A stretch of DNA of 10,331 nucleotides from Pseudomonadota bacterium (GTDB lineage: Bacteria > Pseudomonadota > Gammaproteobacteria > Pseudomonadales > UBA5518), in contig CAUJIL010000202.1 of NCBI GenBank assembly GCA_963204845.1, forward strand, positions 1-10,331, in the 5' to 3' direction. The notes beneath the pieces were generated by a model. That model was not told where the DNA came from and made no database searches. It saw nothing but the letters and a program-made list of their open reading frames with translations. This document shows positions 1 through 9,593 of this stretch, in pieces. Position 1 is the first letter of the stretch. Each line of letters begins with the position of its first letter. Both the position numbers and the translations under genes were made by a program.

Positions 1-141
1 AACGCGCTGGACGAGTTCGGCGCGCGCCAGATGGGCATCGCGCTGGAGCACGATCGCGCGGACGCCACCGCCGGCGAGACGGTGGACCCGCACCAACTGC
101 TCGGTATCGAGCTGAATCCGCGCGCGGCGGCGATCGCCTAA
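1..141 (+). pseudogene. DNA methyltransferase, upstream fragment ending at an in-frame TAA
   Basis: The reading frame is open from the left edge and ends in TAA at 139-141, giving 46 visible residues. The last part reads LLGIELNPRAAAIA. In large class I SAM-dependent DNA methyltransferases of restriction and defence systems this stretch lies after the SAM-binding motif I (GSGNFL-like, expected a few dozen codons to the left, outside the window). It normally continues without a break as ELVLWIGYLQWHF. Here the codon in the position of the conserved Glu is TAA, and the next codons resume the family sequence in the same frame (VLWIGYLQWHF from codon 144). No frameshift is needed: one G-to-T change in a GAA codon would create the stop. 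I therefore read this as the 5' part of one gene broken by a nonsense mutation. A sequencing error or a genuine two-part enzyme cannot be excluded. The family assignment is from memory of related proteins. Confidence 0.72.
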
Positions 142-2232
142 GTGGTGCTGTGGATCGGTTACCTGCAGTGGCACTTCCGCACCCACGGCCAGGTGAATCC
201 GCCGCAGCCGGTGATTCGCGATTTCCGCAACATCGAAAACCGCGATGCGGTGCTGGCCTACGATCGCGTGGAGTACCTCACCGACGAGCGCGGGATTCCG
301 GTCACGCGCTGGAACGGCGTCACCTACAAGATCTCGCCCGTCACCGGCGAGCAGATTCCCGATGAAAGCGCACGCATCCCGGTCGAGCGGTATGTGAATC
401 CGCGCAAGGCAGAATGGCCGGCGGCGGATTTCGTGGTGGGGAATCCGCCGTTTATCGGGGCATCGAGCGTTCGGCGCGCGCTGGGTGATGGCTACGCTGA
501 TGCGCTACGCGCTACGTGGCCCGAAGTTCCCGAGTCGGCGGACTTCGTGATGCACTGGTGGCACAAAGCCGCCGATATGACGCGCAAGGGCGAGCTGCAA
601 CGTTTTGGTCTGATCACCACCAACAGCATCCGGCAGACGTTCAATCGACGTGTGCTGGAAGCGCATCTGGCTGCGTCGACCAATCCGCTCTCGCTGGCCT
701 TTTCGATCCCGGATCACCCATGGGTAGACAGCGCGGATGGTGCTGACGTGCGAATCGCGATGTCGGTAGGAGACCGAGAGCAGCAGATCGGCCAACTGCT
801 AGAAGTGAGGACAGAACAGACGACCACCGATGGTGAGGTCGCGGTCCAATTTAGGCGGCGAAGTGGGCGGGTGCACGCTGATTTGCGTATTGGCGCCAAC
901 GTGGCCAGCGCAATAACACTACGCGCGAACGCGGGCATCAGCTGCCCCGGTTTCAAGCTCCACGGCTCGGGTTTCATCGTCACGATGGAGCAGGCCATTG
1001 CGCTTGGCTTTGGGAGCGCGCCAGGGCTTGAGAAACACATCCGGCATTATCGCAATGGTCGCGATCTAACCGACAGCCCACGAGGCGCTCTTGTCATCGA
1101 CTTGTTCGGGCTAGACGCGACAGATGTACGCACGCGCTTCCCCGCGGTCTATCAGCATGTGCTGGAGCGAGTGAAGCCAGAACGTGACCAGAACAACCGC
1201 GCGACATACCGCGAAAACTGGTGGACGTTTGGCGAGGCACGCGGTGCGTTCCGACCTGCTCTTGCAGGGCTTAGGTGCTACATCGCTACCGTCGAGACGT
1301 CCAAGCATCGCACCTTCCAAATGCTGGATCCGAGCGTTGCGCCTGACAATAAGCTGATCGTGATTGCGTCCGCAGATCCTGCTCTGCTCGCGGTACTATC
1401 GAGTCAATCTCATATAGGCTGGTCGCTTGCCGCGGGAGGGAGGCTCGGCGTAGGCAACGATCCGGTGTACGTAAAAACGCGATGCTTCGAGTGCTTCGCC
1501 TTCCCCGTACTGTCCGACCAGGCGCACGATCACCTGCGCACCCTCGGCGACCAGCTCGACGCTCACCGCAAGCGCCAGCAGGCCGCGCATCCGACACTCA
1601 CGCTGACCGGCATGTACAACGTGCTGGAGAAACTGCGCGCCGGGGAACCGCTGACGGAAAAGGAGCGCACGCTACACGAGCAGGGCTTGGTATCGGTGCT
1701 GCGCCAGCTCCACGACGAGATCGACGCGGCCGTGCTCGACGCCTACGGCTGGAGCGACCTGCTGCCGCTGCTCCGGGTCGCACACGGCAACACGCCACCG
1801 GCCGCGGATCAGCGTCGCGAGGACGCGAAGCGCACCTTCGATGAATCGGTGCTGGAGCGATTGGTCGCGCTGAACGCCGAGCGCGCGGCCGAGGAAGCGC
1901 GCGGCCTGGTGCGCTGGCTGCGGCCGGAGTTCCAGAATCCGCAGGCGCGGCAGGAGCCGGAGCAGGGACGCATCGACGTCGCAACCGAAGAAGAAGAGAC
2001 CATCGCGCCCGTTGCCGCAACCAAGCCGCTACCGTGGCCCAAAGACGCGGTGGCACAGGTGCGCGCCGTTGCCGACGTGATCGCCGCCTGCCCTGCCGGG
2101 CTCACGCTGGCAGAGCTCGAAGGACGGTTCACCGCGCGTGGTCCGTGGAAGCGGCGGCTGCCGACCGTGCTGGACATGCTCGGCGCCGTCGGACGCGTGC
2201 GCGAGCACGAGGGGCGGTATCGAGGCGCGTGA
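142..2232 (+). CDS. DNA methyltransferase, downstream part (NPPF catalytic motif, target recognition and C-terminal domains)
   Basis: This frame encodes 696 aa and belongs to the same gene as the fragment before it. The amino-methyltransferase motif IV NPPF is at residues 101-104 (FVVGNPPFIG), typical of N6-adenine or N4-cytosine DNA methyltransferases. Residues about 105-210 complete the catalytic fold (ESADFVMHWW, FGLITTNSIRQTF, IPDHPWVD). Residues about 210-450 look like the target recognition region. Residues about 484-545 carry a helical segment (TGMYNVLEKLRAGEPLT, LHDEIDAAVLDAYGW) typical of the family. The last 68 residues resemble a winged helix. The motif I SAM pocket is missing from this part, so alone it should be inactive. 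GTG at 142 directly follows the TAA and has no clear Shine-Dalgarno sequence; expression would depend on reinitiation or readthrough. Relatives occur in BREX, DISARM and type IIG-like systems; I cannot decide which. It converges with the module on the other strand. Confidence 0.8.
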   Translation: MVLWIGYLQWHFRTHGQVNPPQPVIRDFRNIENRDAVLAYDRVEYLTDERGIPVTRWNGVTYKISPVTGEQIPDESARIPVERYVNPRKAEWPAADFVVGNPPFIGASSVRRALGDGYADALRATWPEVPESADFVMHWWHKAADMTRKGELQRFGLITTNSIRQTFNRRVLEAHLAASTNPLSLAFSIPDHPWVDSADGADVRIAMSVGDREQQIGQLLEVRTEQTTTDGEVAVQFRRRSGRVHADLRIGANVASAITLRANAGISCPGFKLHGSGFIVTMEQAIALGFGSAPGLEKHIRHYRNGRDLTDSPRGALVIDLFGLDATDVRTRFPAVYQHVLERVKPERDQNNRATYRENWWTFGEARGAFRPALAGLRCYIATVETSKHRTFQMLDPSVAPDNKLIVIASADPALLAVLSSQSHIGWSLAAGGRLGVGNDPVYVKTRCFECFAFPVLSDQAHDHLRTLGDQLDAHRKRQQAAHPTLTLTGMYNVLEKLRAGEPLTEKERTLHEQGLVSVLRQLHDEIDAAVLDAYGWSDLLPLLRVAHGNTPPAADQRREDAKRTFDESVLERLVALNAERAAEEARGLVRWLRPEFQNPQARQEPEQGRIDVATEEEETIAPVAATKPLPWPKDAVAQVRAVADVIAACPAGLTLAELEGRFTARGPWKRRLPTVLDMLGAVGRVREHEGRYRGA

Positions 2233-2256
2233 GGCAACTGCGCCGAAGCGGACCCC

Positions 2257-2272
2257 ACGGAGACGTTTCCGT
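2257..2272. terminator. Short dyad between convergent genes, weak terminator candidate
   Basis: ACGGAGACGTTTCCGT is a near-perfect palindrome with one G/T wobble. It lies in the 63-base gap between the methyltransferase stop and the end of the Fic gene. A bidirectional terminator is expected here, but the stem leaves almost no loop and no T-tract follows on either strand. The call rests mainly on position. Confidence 0.2.
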
Positions 2273-2295
2273 AGCGGGTTTGCGTCGCGACGCTC

Positions 2296-2880
2296 TCAAC
2301 TCCGGGCAAAGGCGATCAGGGAAGCCATGTCGTGCCGGTCAGCGGTGCGCAACGCCGTGATGTACTGCTGCCGGGTGTCGCTCGCATCGACCAGATTGTC
2401 GCTTCCCCATGTGAACCGAGGGCGACCCAGGCGCTGGACGAGGAGGTCCGCCATCAGGCGGGCATGCCGACCGTTGCCGTTCGGAAAGGGATGAATTGCA
2501 ACGAGTCGATGGTGAAACCGGATGGCGATCTCGTCGGGCGGGTAGCTTGCGCGCTCGATCTGGAAACGGGTGTCGTCGAGCAGATTCCGTAGTTCGACTG
2601 CGATCTTCAACCAGTCCACACCGACGTTCTTGTCCGAGCGACGGAACTCGCCGGCCCACTTCCAGGTGTCTCCGAACATTCGCCGGTGCAACTGGCGCAC
2701 AAATGCCTCGGTGAGAATTTCCTGGCGCTGCCTGTTTGCCCAGGCTTCACCGTGAGCGATGTTGAGCTGCTCCCATTCGTTGAGCTCGCCCTGTGTGGTG
2801 ATATGGTCGGGGATCAGGCTGGCCCGTTCGTCACCGTCGAGCGGCGTGGCACCAGGCGGGTACTCGAACGTGCCCGTCAT
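2296..2880 (-). CDS. Mobile mystery protein B, Fic-family protein
   Basis: The product is 194 aa. It starts at the ATG at 2880-2878, which forms an ATGA overlap with the stop of the upstream gene; GGGAGA lies about 10 bases before it. Starting here gives the family-like N-terminus MTGTFEYPPGATPLD, so the longer in-frame start at 2913 is unlikely. The Fic active-site motif is at residues 130-141, HPFPNGNGRHAR, with catalytic His130. Residues about 74-90 (WKWAGEFRRSDKNVGVDW) form the flap that docks targets. Fic enzymes usually transfer AMP from ATP to a protein hydroxyl group and act in the cytoplasm. The usual Asp/Glu after HPFx is Asn134 here, so metal binding or chemistry may differ. I found no (S/T)xxxE(G/N) inhibitory motif in this protein or its partner. 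This family is known always to pair with mobile mystery protein A in mobile contexts and is suspected to be an addiction module. The target is unknown. Confidence 0.88.
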   Translation of the reverse strand: MTGTFEYPPGATPLDGDERASLIPDHITTQGELNEWEQLNIAHGEAWANRQRQEILTEAFVRQLHRRMFGDTWKWAGEFRRSDKNVGVDWLKIAVELRNLLDDTRFQIERASYPPDEIAIRFHHRLVAIHPFPNGNGRHARLMADLLVQRLGRPRFTWGSDNLVDASDTRQQYITALRTADRHDMASLIAFARS

Positions 2881-3365
2881 GCGGCCGGCTTCTCCCGCGC
2901 GCGTTCCTTCCACAGGGCACGCCGCGAACCTCCGAGCAGGTTCTGCGCGAGGGCCCGGGTCTGCGCCTCGAGGGTTTCGCCGGAGGTGCCTTGGGCCTCC
3001 AGCGCCATCGTGTGACCAATGGCTGCCATCTGCCGACGGGCCAACGTCATGGCCCGGTTCGCCAGTGTGTCGGCCAGGCTTTGCTTCGGCACCAACGCGT
3101 AGTGCAACTCGCAGCCCAGCGCCTCGGCGGCGCGGCGCAAGGTGGCGAGACTGATGGTGTCGTCGGCCTCCGAGCTTTCCAGCCGTATCACGGTGGACGG
3201 GGCGACGCCCAGACGGGCAGCCAAATGCGCCTTCGCCATTCCCAGACCCTCGCGGATCGCCCTGACCCAGCCCGACGGCGGACGTGGCGGCAGTTGGGCG
3301 CTACGCCAGCGATTCAGGGCGTCATCGAGTTGACGAAGTTTGAGTTCGGAGAAGTTCGATTTCAT
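2877..3365 (-). CDS. Mobile mystery protein A, helix-turn-helix regulator
   Basis: The product is 162 aa. I chose the ATG at 3365-3363 (MKSNFSELKLRQLDDAL) because GAGG lies 9 bases upstream; the ATG two codons earlier would be only 3 bases from it, and the frame's first ATG at 3398 lies inside the predicted promoter. Residues about 33-95 form an XRE/Cro-type helix-turn-helix: GWVRAIREGLGM, then AKAHLAARLGVAPSTVIRLE, then SLATLRRAAEALGCELHYALVP. The C-terminal part (about 96-162) is helical and basic (RRALWKERAREK). It is the first gene of the pair and overlaps the Fic gene by 4 bases, so translation is probably coupled. By analogy with toxin-antitoxin regulators it probably represses its own promoter, and the upstream repeats are the natural candidate operators; this is inference. 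Family identity rests on the HTH layout, the size and the obligate partner. Confidence 0.85.
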   Translation of the reverse strand: MKSNFSELKLRQLDDALNRWRSAQLPPRPPSGWVRAIREGLGMAKAHLAARLGVAPSTVIRLESSEADDTISLATLRRAAEALGCELHYALVPKQSLADTLANRAMTLARRQMAAIGHTMALEAQGTSGETLEAQTRALAQNLLGGSRRALWKERAREKPAA

Positions 3366-3376
3366 TATCATGCGCC

Positions 3377-3454
3377 TCAGTGCAACATGCAGCATCAAAA
3401 TATTGCATCATAGAGCACTATTTGCAATTCTTTTACGGCATTTCAATGCAACAT
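3377..3454 (-). promoter_or_regulatory. Paired 12-base repeats, candidate operator of the mobile mystery A/B module
   Basis: On the minus strand ATGTTGCATTGA (3454-3443) and ATGTTGCACTGA (3388-3377) are direct repeats with one mismatch, 66 bases apart. The downstream copy ends inside the Shine-Dalgarno region of mobile mystery A. Further TTGCA/TGCAA cores lie between them (near 3403-3408 and 3422-3427). About 35% of bases 3361-3460 are G or C, against well over 60% in most flanking genes. The arrangement fits binding sites of the module's own HTH protein, but binding is inferred. Confidence 0.5.
3399..3427 (-). promoter_or_regulatory. Candidate sigma-70 promoter of mobile mystery A/B
   Basis: On the minus strand TTGCAA (3427-3422), a 17-base spacer and AATATT (3404-3399) form a plausible -35/-10 pair. 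The predicted transcript start is near 3392, about 27 bases before the chosen start codon. The promoter lies between the two 12-base repeats. Other AT-rich pairings are possible in this stretch. Confidence 0.4.
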
Positions 3455-3558
3455 AATAGTGACCCGCGCTGCGTGGCAGCCAGCCTTCAGCAAGCGGGAA
3501 GGCACTGCAGGTGTGCAATGCCACGCGAGATCCGGACGCGAACCGGTGCCGGGGCTGG

Positions 3559-4185
3559 CTACTCCCCCTCGTCCTCGAAGTAACCGTCCTCGGACAGTCC
3601 CGGCGCGCCCTCTGGCGGAACGCAGCCCTTCTGCTCGGCGAGTTCCGTGAGCGCGCGCAAGCGCGTGAGCTCCCCGGTGTTGTCGGTCAACAGCTCTTGC
3701 GCCGAACCCTTGAATTCCCCGAGCGCCGCGGCACCGGCGCGACCACCCTGATTGGCCTTGCGGAACTGCTCCTGGTGCAGCGCCTCCATACGCGTGCTCG
3801 CATCGATGGCCTCCGGCAGGCCGGCGACCGGGTTGATCGACATCTTGATGGCAGCTTTCGTCTGCGCCATGGCTGCGGCCTCGAGCGCCGGGCCCTCTAC
3901 GGCTTGTCGCCGCTCGAGTTCGCCCTGTGAGGCGTCGACTTCCTCGTTCGCGCGCTCGGCGTTCGCCAGCATGGTGTGCATGTCGTCCATGCCGGCGAAC
4001 ATGCGCTCCATCTCGGCGCCGATCTGCTCGCAGCTCAGGTCCGCATCGCCGGGCCTCGACGCATCCGCGCCCAGGATCTGCTTCGCGGCCCTGACGGCGG
4101 CATTACCACCGGGGGGTTGGGCGTTCGCCGGACCGACGACCGACAACATGAGCAGCAGAGGGAGTGGGTAGGGTACTGTGCGCAT
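3559..4185 (-). CDS. Exported protein of unknown function with signal peptide
   Basis: The product is 208 aa. The start ATG at 4185-4183 is preceded by GAGGTG with a 7-base spacer; a longer frame from 4224 lacks this and would hide the signal peptide. Residues 1-22 form a Sec signal peptide: Arg2, the hydrophobic stretch PLPLLLMLSVVG, then ANA with cleavage likely before Gln23. The mature protein has two cysteines (Cys52 and Cys188), which could form a disulfide bond in the periplasm. It looks largely helical, rich in Glu, Ala and Met, with a possible coiled coil at about 55-110 and a short acidic tail (SEDGYFEDEGE). There is no lipobox and no membrane segment after the signal. I recognise no family and propose no function. 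It is divergent from xfp across a 306-base gap and lies 193 bases upstream of the mobile mystery genes on the same strand. Confidence 0.72.
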   Translation of the reverse strand: MRTVPYPLPLLLMLSVVGPANAQPPGGNAAVRAAKQILGADASRPGDADLSCEQIGAEMERMFAGMDDMHTMLANAERANEEVDASQGELERRQAVEGPALEAAAMAQTKAAIKMSINPVAGLPEAIDASTRMEALHQEQFRKANQGGRAGAAALGEFKGSAQELLTDNTGELTRLRALTELAEQKGCVPPEGAPGLSEDGYFEDEGE

Positions 4186-4233
4186 GACCGTGCACCTCGC
4201 CGACTCCTGGTGTCTGGCCGGCAACGGTACGCC

Positions 4234-4250
4234 GATGCGCAGCGCGCATC
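4234..4250. repeat. Perfect 7-base dyad GATGCGC-AGC-GCGCATC
   Basis: GATGCGC (4234-4240) and GCGCATC (4244-4250) are perfect inverted repeats around a 3-base loop. They lie about 50 bases upstream of the exported-protein start. The dyad could be a regulator site or a 5' leader hairpin of that gene. GC-rich DNA produces such dyads by chance, so function is open. Confidence 0.3.
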
Positions 4251-4411
4251 AATCAGAATCAGGCACGCGATGCCACCCGGGGATCGCATTTCCGCTGCGT
4301 CATACAGCCGTCACGATCGCTCCGACACAATCGCGGACGGGCAACCCGCCGGGAGCGGCTCTTGCTTGACGCCAGTCATGGCGGCAGCGGCTGCATCGTT
4401 GCAGTGTGGTG

Positions 4412-4433
4412 CGACTCTTTCGCCACAGAGTCG
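4412..4433. promoter_or_regulatory. Dyad CGACTCT-N8-AGAGTCG upstream of xfp, candidate operator
   Basis: CGACTCT (4412-4418) and AGAGTCG (4427-4433) are perfect inverted repeats separated by 8 bases, 58 bases before the xfp start codon. The 22-base span is typical of a dimeric repressor site; a leader hairpin is the alternative. No T-tract follows, so it is not a simple terminator. Confidence 0.35.
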
Positions 4434-4491
4434 TCCAGGGTCATCGACTACGCACTCGTTTCGCCGTCTCTCCGTCCGAGGAACCGATCAG

Positions 4492-6887
4492 ATGTCGTCG
4501 ACACGCCCCGCCCGCTCCCGCAAAGCCGCCCGTGATCCGCTCTCGCCCGAGGAGCTCCGACTGATCGACGCGTGGTGGCGCGCCTGCAACTACCTCTCGG
4601 TCGGCATGATCTACCTGCGCGACAACCCGCTGCTGGAGGAGCCGCTCGCCACGCACCACGTGAAGCACCGCCTGCTCGGGCACTGGGGAGCAAGCCCCGC
4701 GCTGTCCTTCGTCTGGGCGCACCTCAATCGCGTGATCGCGCGCGACGGCCTCGACATGATCTTCATGGCGGGTCCCGGTCACGGCGCGCCGGGCGTGCTC
4801 GGTCCGGCGTGGCTCGAGGGCAGCTACTCCGAGGTCTATCCGGACAAGAGTCAGGACCGCGAGGGCTTGCGCAAGTTCTTCAAACAGTTCTCGTTCCCGG
4901 GCCATATCGGCTCGCACGTGACACCGGAAACGCCCGGCTCGATCCACGAAGGCGGCGAGCTCGGCTACAGCCTCTCGCACGCCTACGGCGCCGCGCTCGA
5001 CAACCCGGAACTTATCGTGGCCTGCGTGGTGGGCGACGGCGAGGCCGAGACCGGTCCGCTCGCGACCGCCTGGCACTCGAACAAGTTCATCAATCCGATC
5101 CGCGACGGCGTGGTGCTACCGATACTCAACCTGAACGGCTACAAGATCGCCAATCCCACGATCCTCGCGCGCATCAGTCACGCGGAACTGGAAGCGCTGT
5201 TCCGGGGCTACGGCTACACGCCGTACTTCGTCGAGGGCTCCGATCCCGCCACGATGCACCAGGCGATGGCCGCGACGCTGGACACGGCGATCCGCGAGAT
5301 CCGTAGCGCACAACGTCGCGCGCGCGAGAGCGGCACCGCCGAACGACCGCGCTGGCCGATGATCGTGCTGCGCGCGCCGAAGGGCTGGACCGGGCCGGCC
5401 GAGATCAAAGGCAAGAAGGTCGAGGGCTCGTGGCGTTCGCACCAGGTCCCGTTCTCGGACGTGCGCGGCAACCCGTCGAACCTGCGGCTGCTCGAGGACT
5501 GGATGCGGAGCTACCGGCCCGCCGAACTCTTCGATGCCGGCGGCGCGCCGGCAGCGGAACTGCGTTCGCTGGCACCTCGGGGTACGCGGCGCATGAGCGC
5601 GAACCCGCACGCCAACGGCGGTCTGCTGCGCAAGGACCTGAAGCTGCCGGACTTTCGCGACTACGCGGTCGCCGTGCCCGAGGCGGGCCGCGTGCTGGCC
5701 GAGAACACACGGCCGCTCGGTGAGTTCCTGCGCGACGTGATGCGCGAGAACATGAACACCTTCCGCGTCTTCGGCCCGGACGAGACGGCCTCGAACCGGC
5801 TGCAGGCGATCTACGAGGTCAGCAAGAAGACCTGGCTGGCGGACTACCTGCCCGAGGACGCCGACGGTGGCGAACTCGCACCCGACGGGCGCGTGATGGA
5901 GATGCTCTCCGAGCACACCGTGCTCGGCTGGTACGAGGGCTACCTGCTGAGCGGCCGGCACGGTTTCTTCCACACCTACGAGGCCTTCGCGCACGTCGTG
6001 GACTCGATGTTCAACCAGCACGCCAAGTGGCTCGACATCGCGAAGAACCACGTGCCCTGGCGCGCCTCGGTGGCCTCGCAGAACATCCTGCTCTCGTCCA
6101 CCGTCTGGCGGCAGGACCACAACGGCTTCTCGCACCAGGACCCGGGCTTCATCGACCTCGTGACCAACAAGAGCCCGTCGGTCACGCGCGTCTACCTGCC
6201 ACCCGACGCGAACACGCTGCTCGCGGTCACGGACCAGTGCCTGCGCTCGACCGACTGCATCAACGTGATCGTCGCGGACAAGCAGAAACACCTGCAGTTC
6301 CTCGCCATCGACGAGGCCGTCGTGCACTGCGCCAAGGGTATCGGCATCTGGGCGCGCGCCAGCACCGACCAGGGTGCGGAACCCGACGTGGTGCTCGCCT
6401 GCTGCGGAGACGTGGCCACGCAGGAAGCACTCGCCGCGGCCGCGATCCTGCGTGAGCACCTGCCGGAACTGAAGCTGCGTTTCGTGAACGTGGTCGACCT
6501 GTTCCGCATGCAACCGGCGAGCGAGCACCCGCACGGCTCCACCGAGCGTGAGTTCGACAGCCTGTTCACGCGCGACCGGCCGATCATCTTCAACTTCCAC
6601 GGCTACCCGTGGCTGATCCACAAGCTCGCCTATCGCTTCGCGAACCACGCGAACCTGCACGTGCGCGGTTACAAGGAAAAGGGCAATATCAACACCCCGC
6701 TCGAGCTGGCGATCCTGAACCAGGTCGACCGCTTCGACCTCGTGATCGACGTGATCGACCGCGTGCCCGGGCTTCAGGACCGTGCCGCGCACCTGAAGGA
6801 GCGGATGAAGAACGAGATCATCCTGAACCTCGCCTACGCGCACGAGCACGGAACGGACCGGCCCGAGATCACCGAGTGGACCTGGCC

Positions 6888-6894
<7 letters not shown>
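4492..6894 (+). CDS. xfp: Xylulose-5-phosphate/fructose-6-phosphate phosphoketolase
   Basis: The product is 800 aa, the usual length for the family (EC 4.1.2.9/4.1.2.22). This cytoplasmic thiamine-diphosphate enzyme splits xylulose-5-P into acetyl-P and glyceraldehyde-3-P, or fructose-6-P into acetyl-P and erythrose-4-P. The ATG at 4492 follows GAGGAA and gives MSSTRPARSRK; the frame stays open further upstream only by chance, antisense to the exported-protein gene. Catalytic residues known from the bifidobacterial enzyme are present: His64 in GHWG, His97 in GPGHG, His142 in GHIGSH, Glu474 in LSEHTVLGW, and His543 and His548 in RQDHNGFSHQDPG. The diphosphate-binding GDGEAETG is at 181-188. 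RHGFFHTYEAF is at about 489-499. The protein ends EWTWPW. No truncation or missing key residue is seen. The next gene, glgP, overlaps it by 7 bases, which points to glycogen as the carbon source. Preference between the two sugar phosphates cannot be read from the sequence. Confidence 0.97.
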
Positions 6895-9377
<2,483 letters not shown>

Positions 9378-9457
9378 ACGCGACACGCGTGCACTAGACG
9401 ACCCGACCAGGGCACTCGCGTCGCGCTGGCGCTGTACGCGCACGTGGCGCCCCCTGC

Positions 9458-9491
9458 TATGCCCCCAAATATGCCCCCATTTCGGGGGCAT
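9458..9491. repeat. Three copies of ATGCCCCC, two direct and one inverted
   Basis: TATGCCCCCAAA (9458-9469) and TATGCCCCCATT (9470-9481) are tandem repeats with a 12-base period. GGGGGCAT (9484-9491) is an inverted copy that pairs with 9471-9478 across a 5-base loop. The 8-base hairpin is followed by TTGTCT and could help end glgP transcription, but the T-tract is poor. The direct-plus-inverted spacing also resembles an array of protein-binding sites, such as integrase arm sites on the 3' side of a tRNA gene. Confidence 0.5.
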
Positions 9492-9533
9492 TGTCTAGGT
9501 ATGCAGTGGCACGCGATGGAAGGGGGTAGAAAC

Positions 9534-9559
9534 AAAAAAGCCCGGTTTTTCCGGGCTTT
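9534..9559 (-). terminator. Rho-independent terminator of tRNA-Lys
   Basis: Read on the minus strand, a 9-base perfect stem (AAAGCCCGG with CCGGGCTTT) closes an AAAAA loop, and the strand continues into a run of six T. It lies 35 bases beyond the 3' end of the tRNA. This is a strong terminator in that direction; on the plus strand only a short TTT follows, so it is not a good terminator for glgP. Confidence 0.85.
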
Positions 9560-9564
9560 GGCGC

Positions 9565-9584
9565 ATGTCTTGGTATGTCTTGGG
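9565..9584. repeat. Tandem 10-base repeat next to the tRNA 3' end
   Basis: ATGTCTTGGT (9565-9574) is followed directly by ATGTCTTGGG (9575-9584), with one mismatch. It lies between the terminator and the 3' end of tRNA-Lys. Short tandem repeats at this position are compatible with recombinase binding, but no function is shown. Confidence 0.5.
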
Positions 9585-9593
9585 AGGGGGTAA

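Larger units (their letters stand above)
4186..4491. promoter_or_regulatory. Divergent intergenic region upstream of xfp and the exported protein
   Basis: This 306-base gap should hold the promoters of both divergent genes. I see no coding sequence in it and no convincing -35/-10 pair; TTGAC near 4366 has no good -10 partner at normal spacing. Two perfect dyads, listed separately, are its main structure. Confidence 0.5.

Noticed and set aside
1598..2309. Antisense open frames under the 3' end of the methyltransferase
   Set aside because: Arg/Ala-rich low-complexity translations without start signals; shadows of the methyltransferase frame.
3478..3560. 8-base inverted repeat AGCCAGCC (3478-3485) and GGCTGGCT (3553-3560)
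   Set aside because: The arms are 67 bases apart with no extension and no T-tract, so chance in GC-rich DNA is the simplest explanation. It is not a convincing terminator for the exported-protein gene.
3976..4491. Upstream in-frame extension of xfp
   Set aside because: It lies antisense to the exported-protein gene and then in the intergenic region. The family N-terminus and the GAGGAA site fix the start at 4492.
6609..6887. Upstream in-frame extension of glgP inside xfp
   Set aside because: The translation is a low-complexity Arg-rich shadow of the xfp C-terminus. Phosphorylase similarity begins just after 6888.
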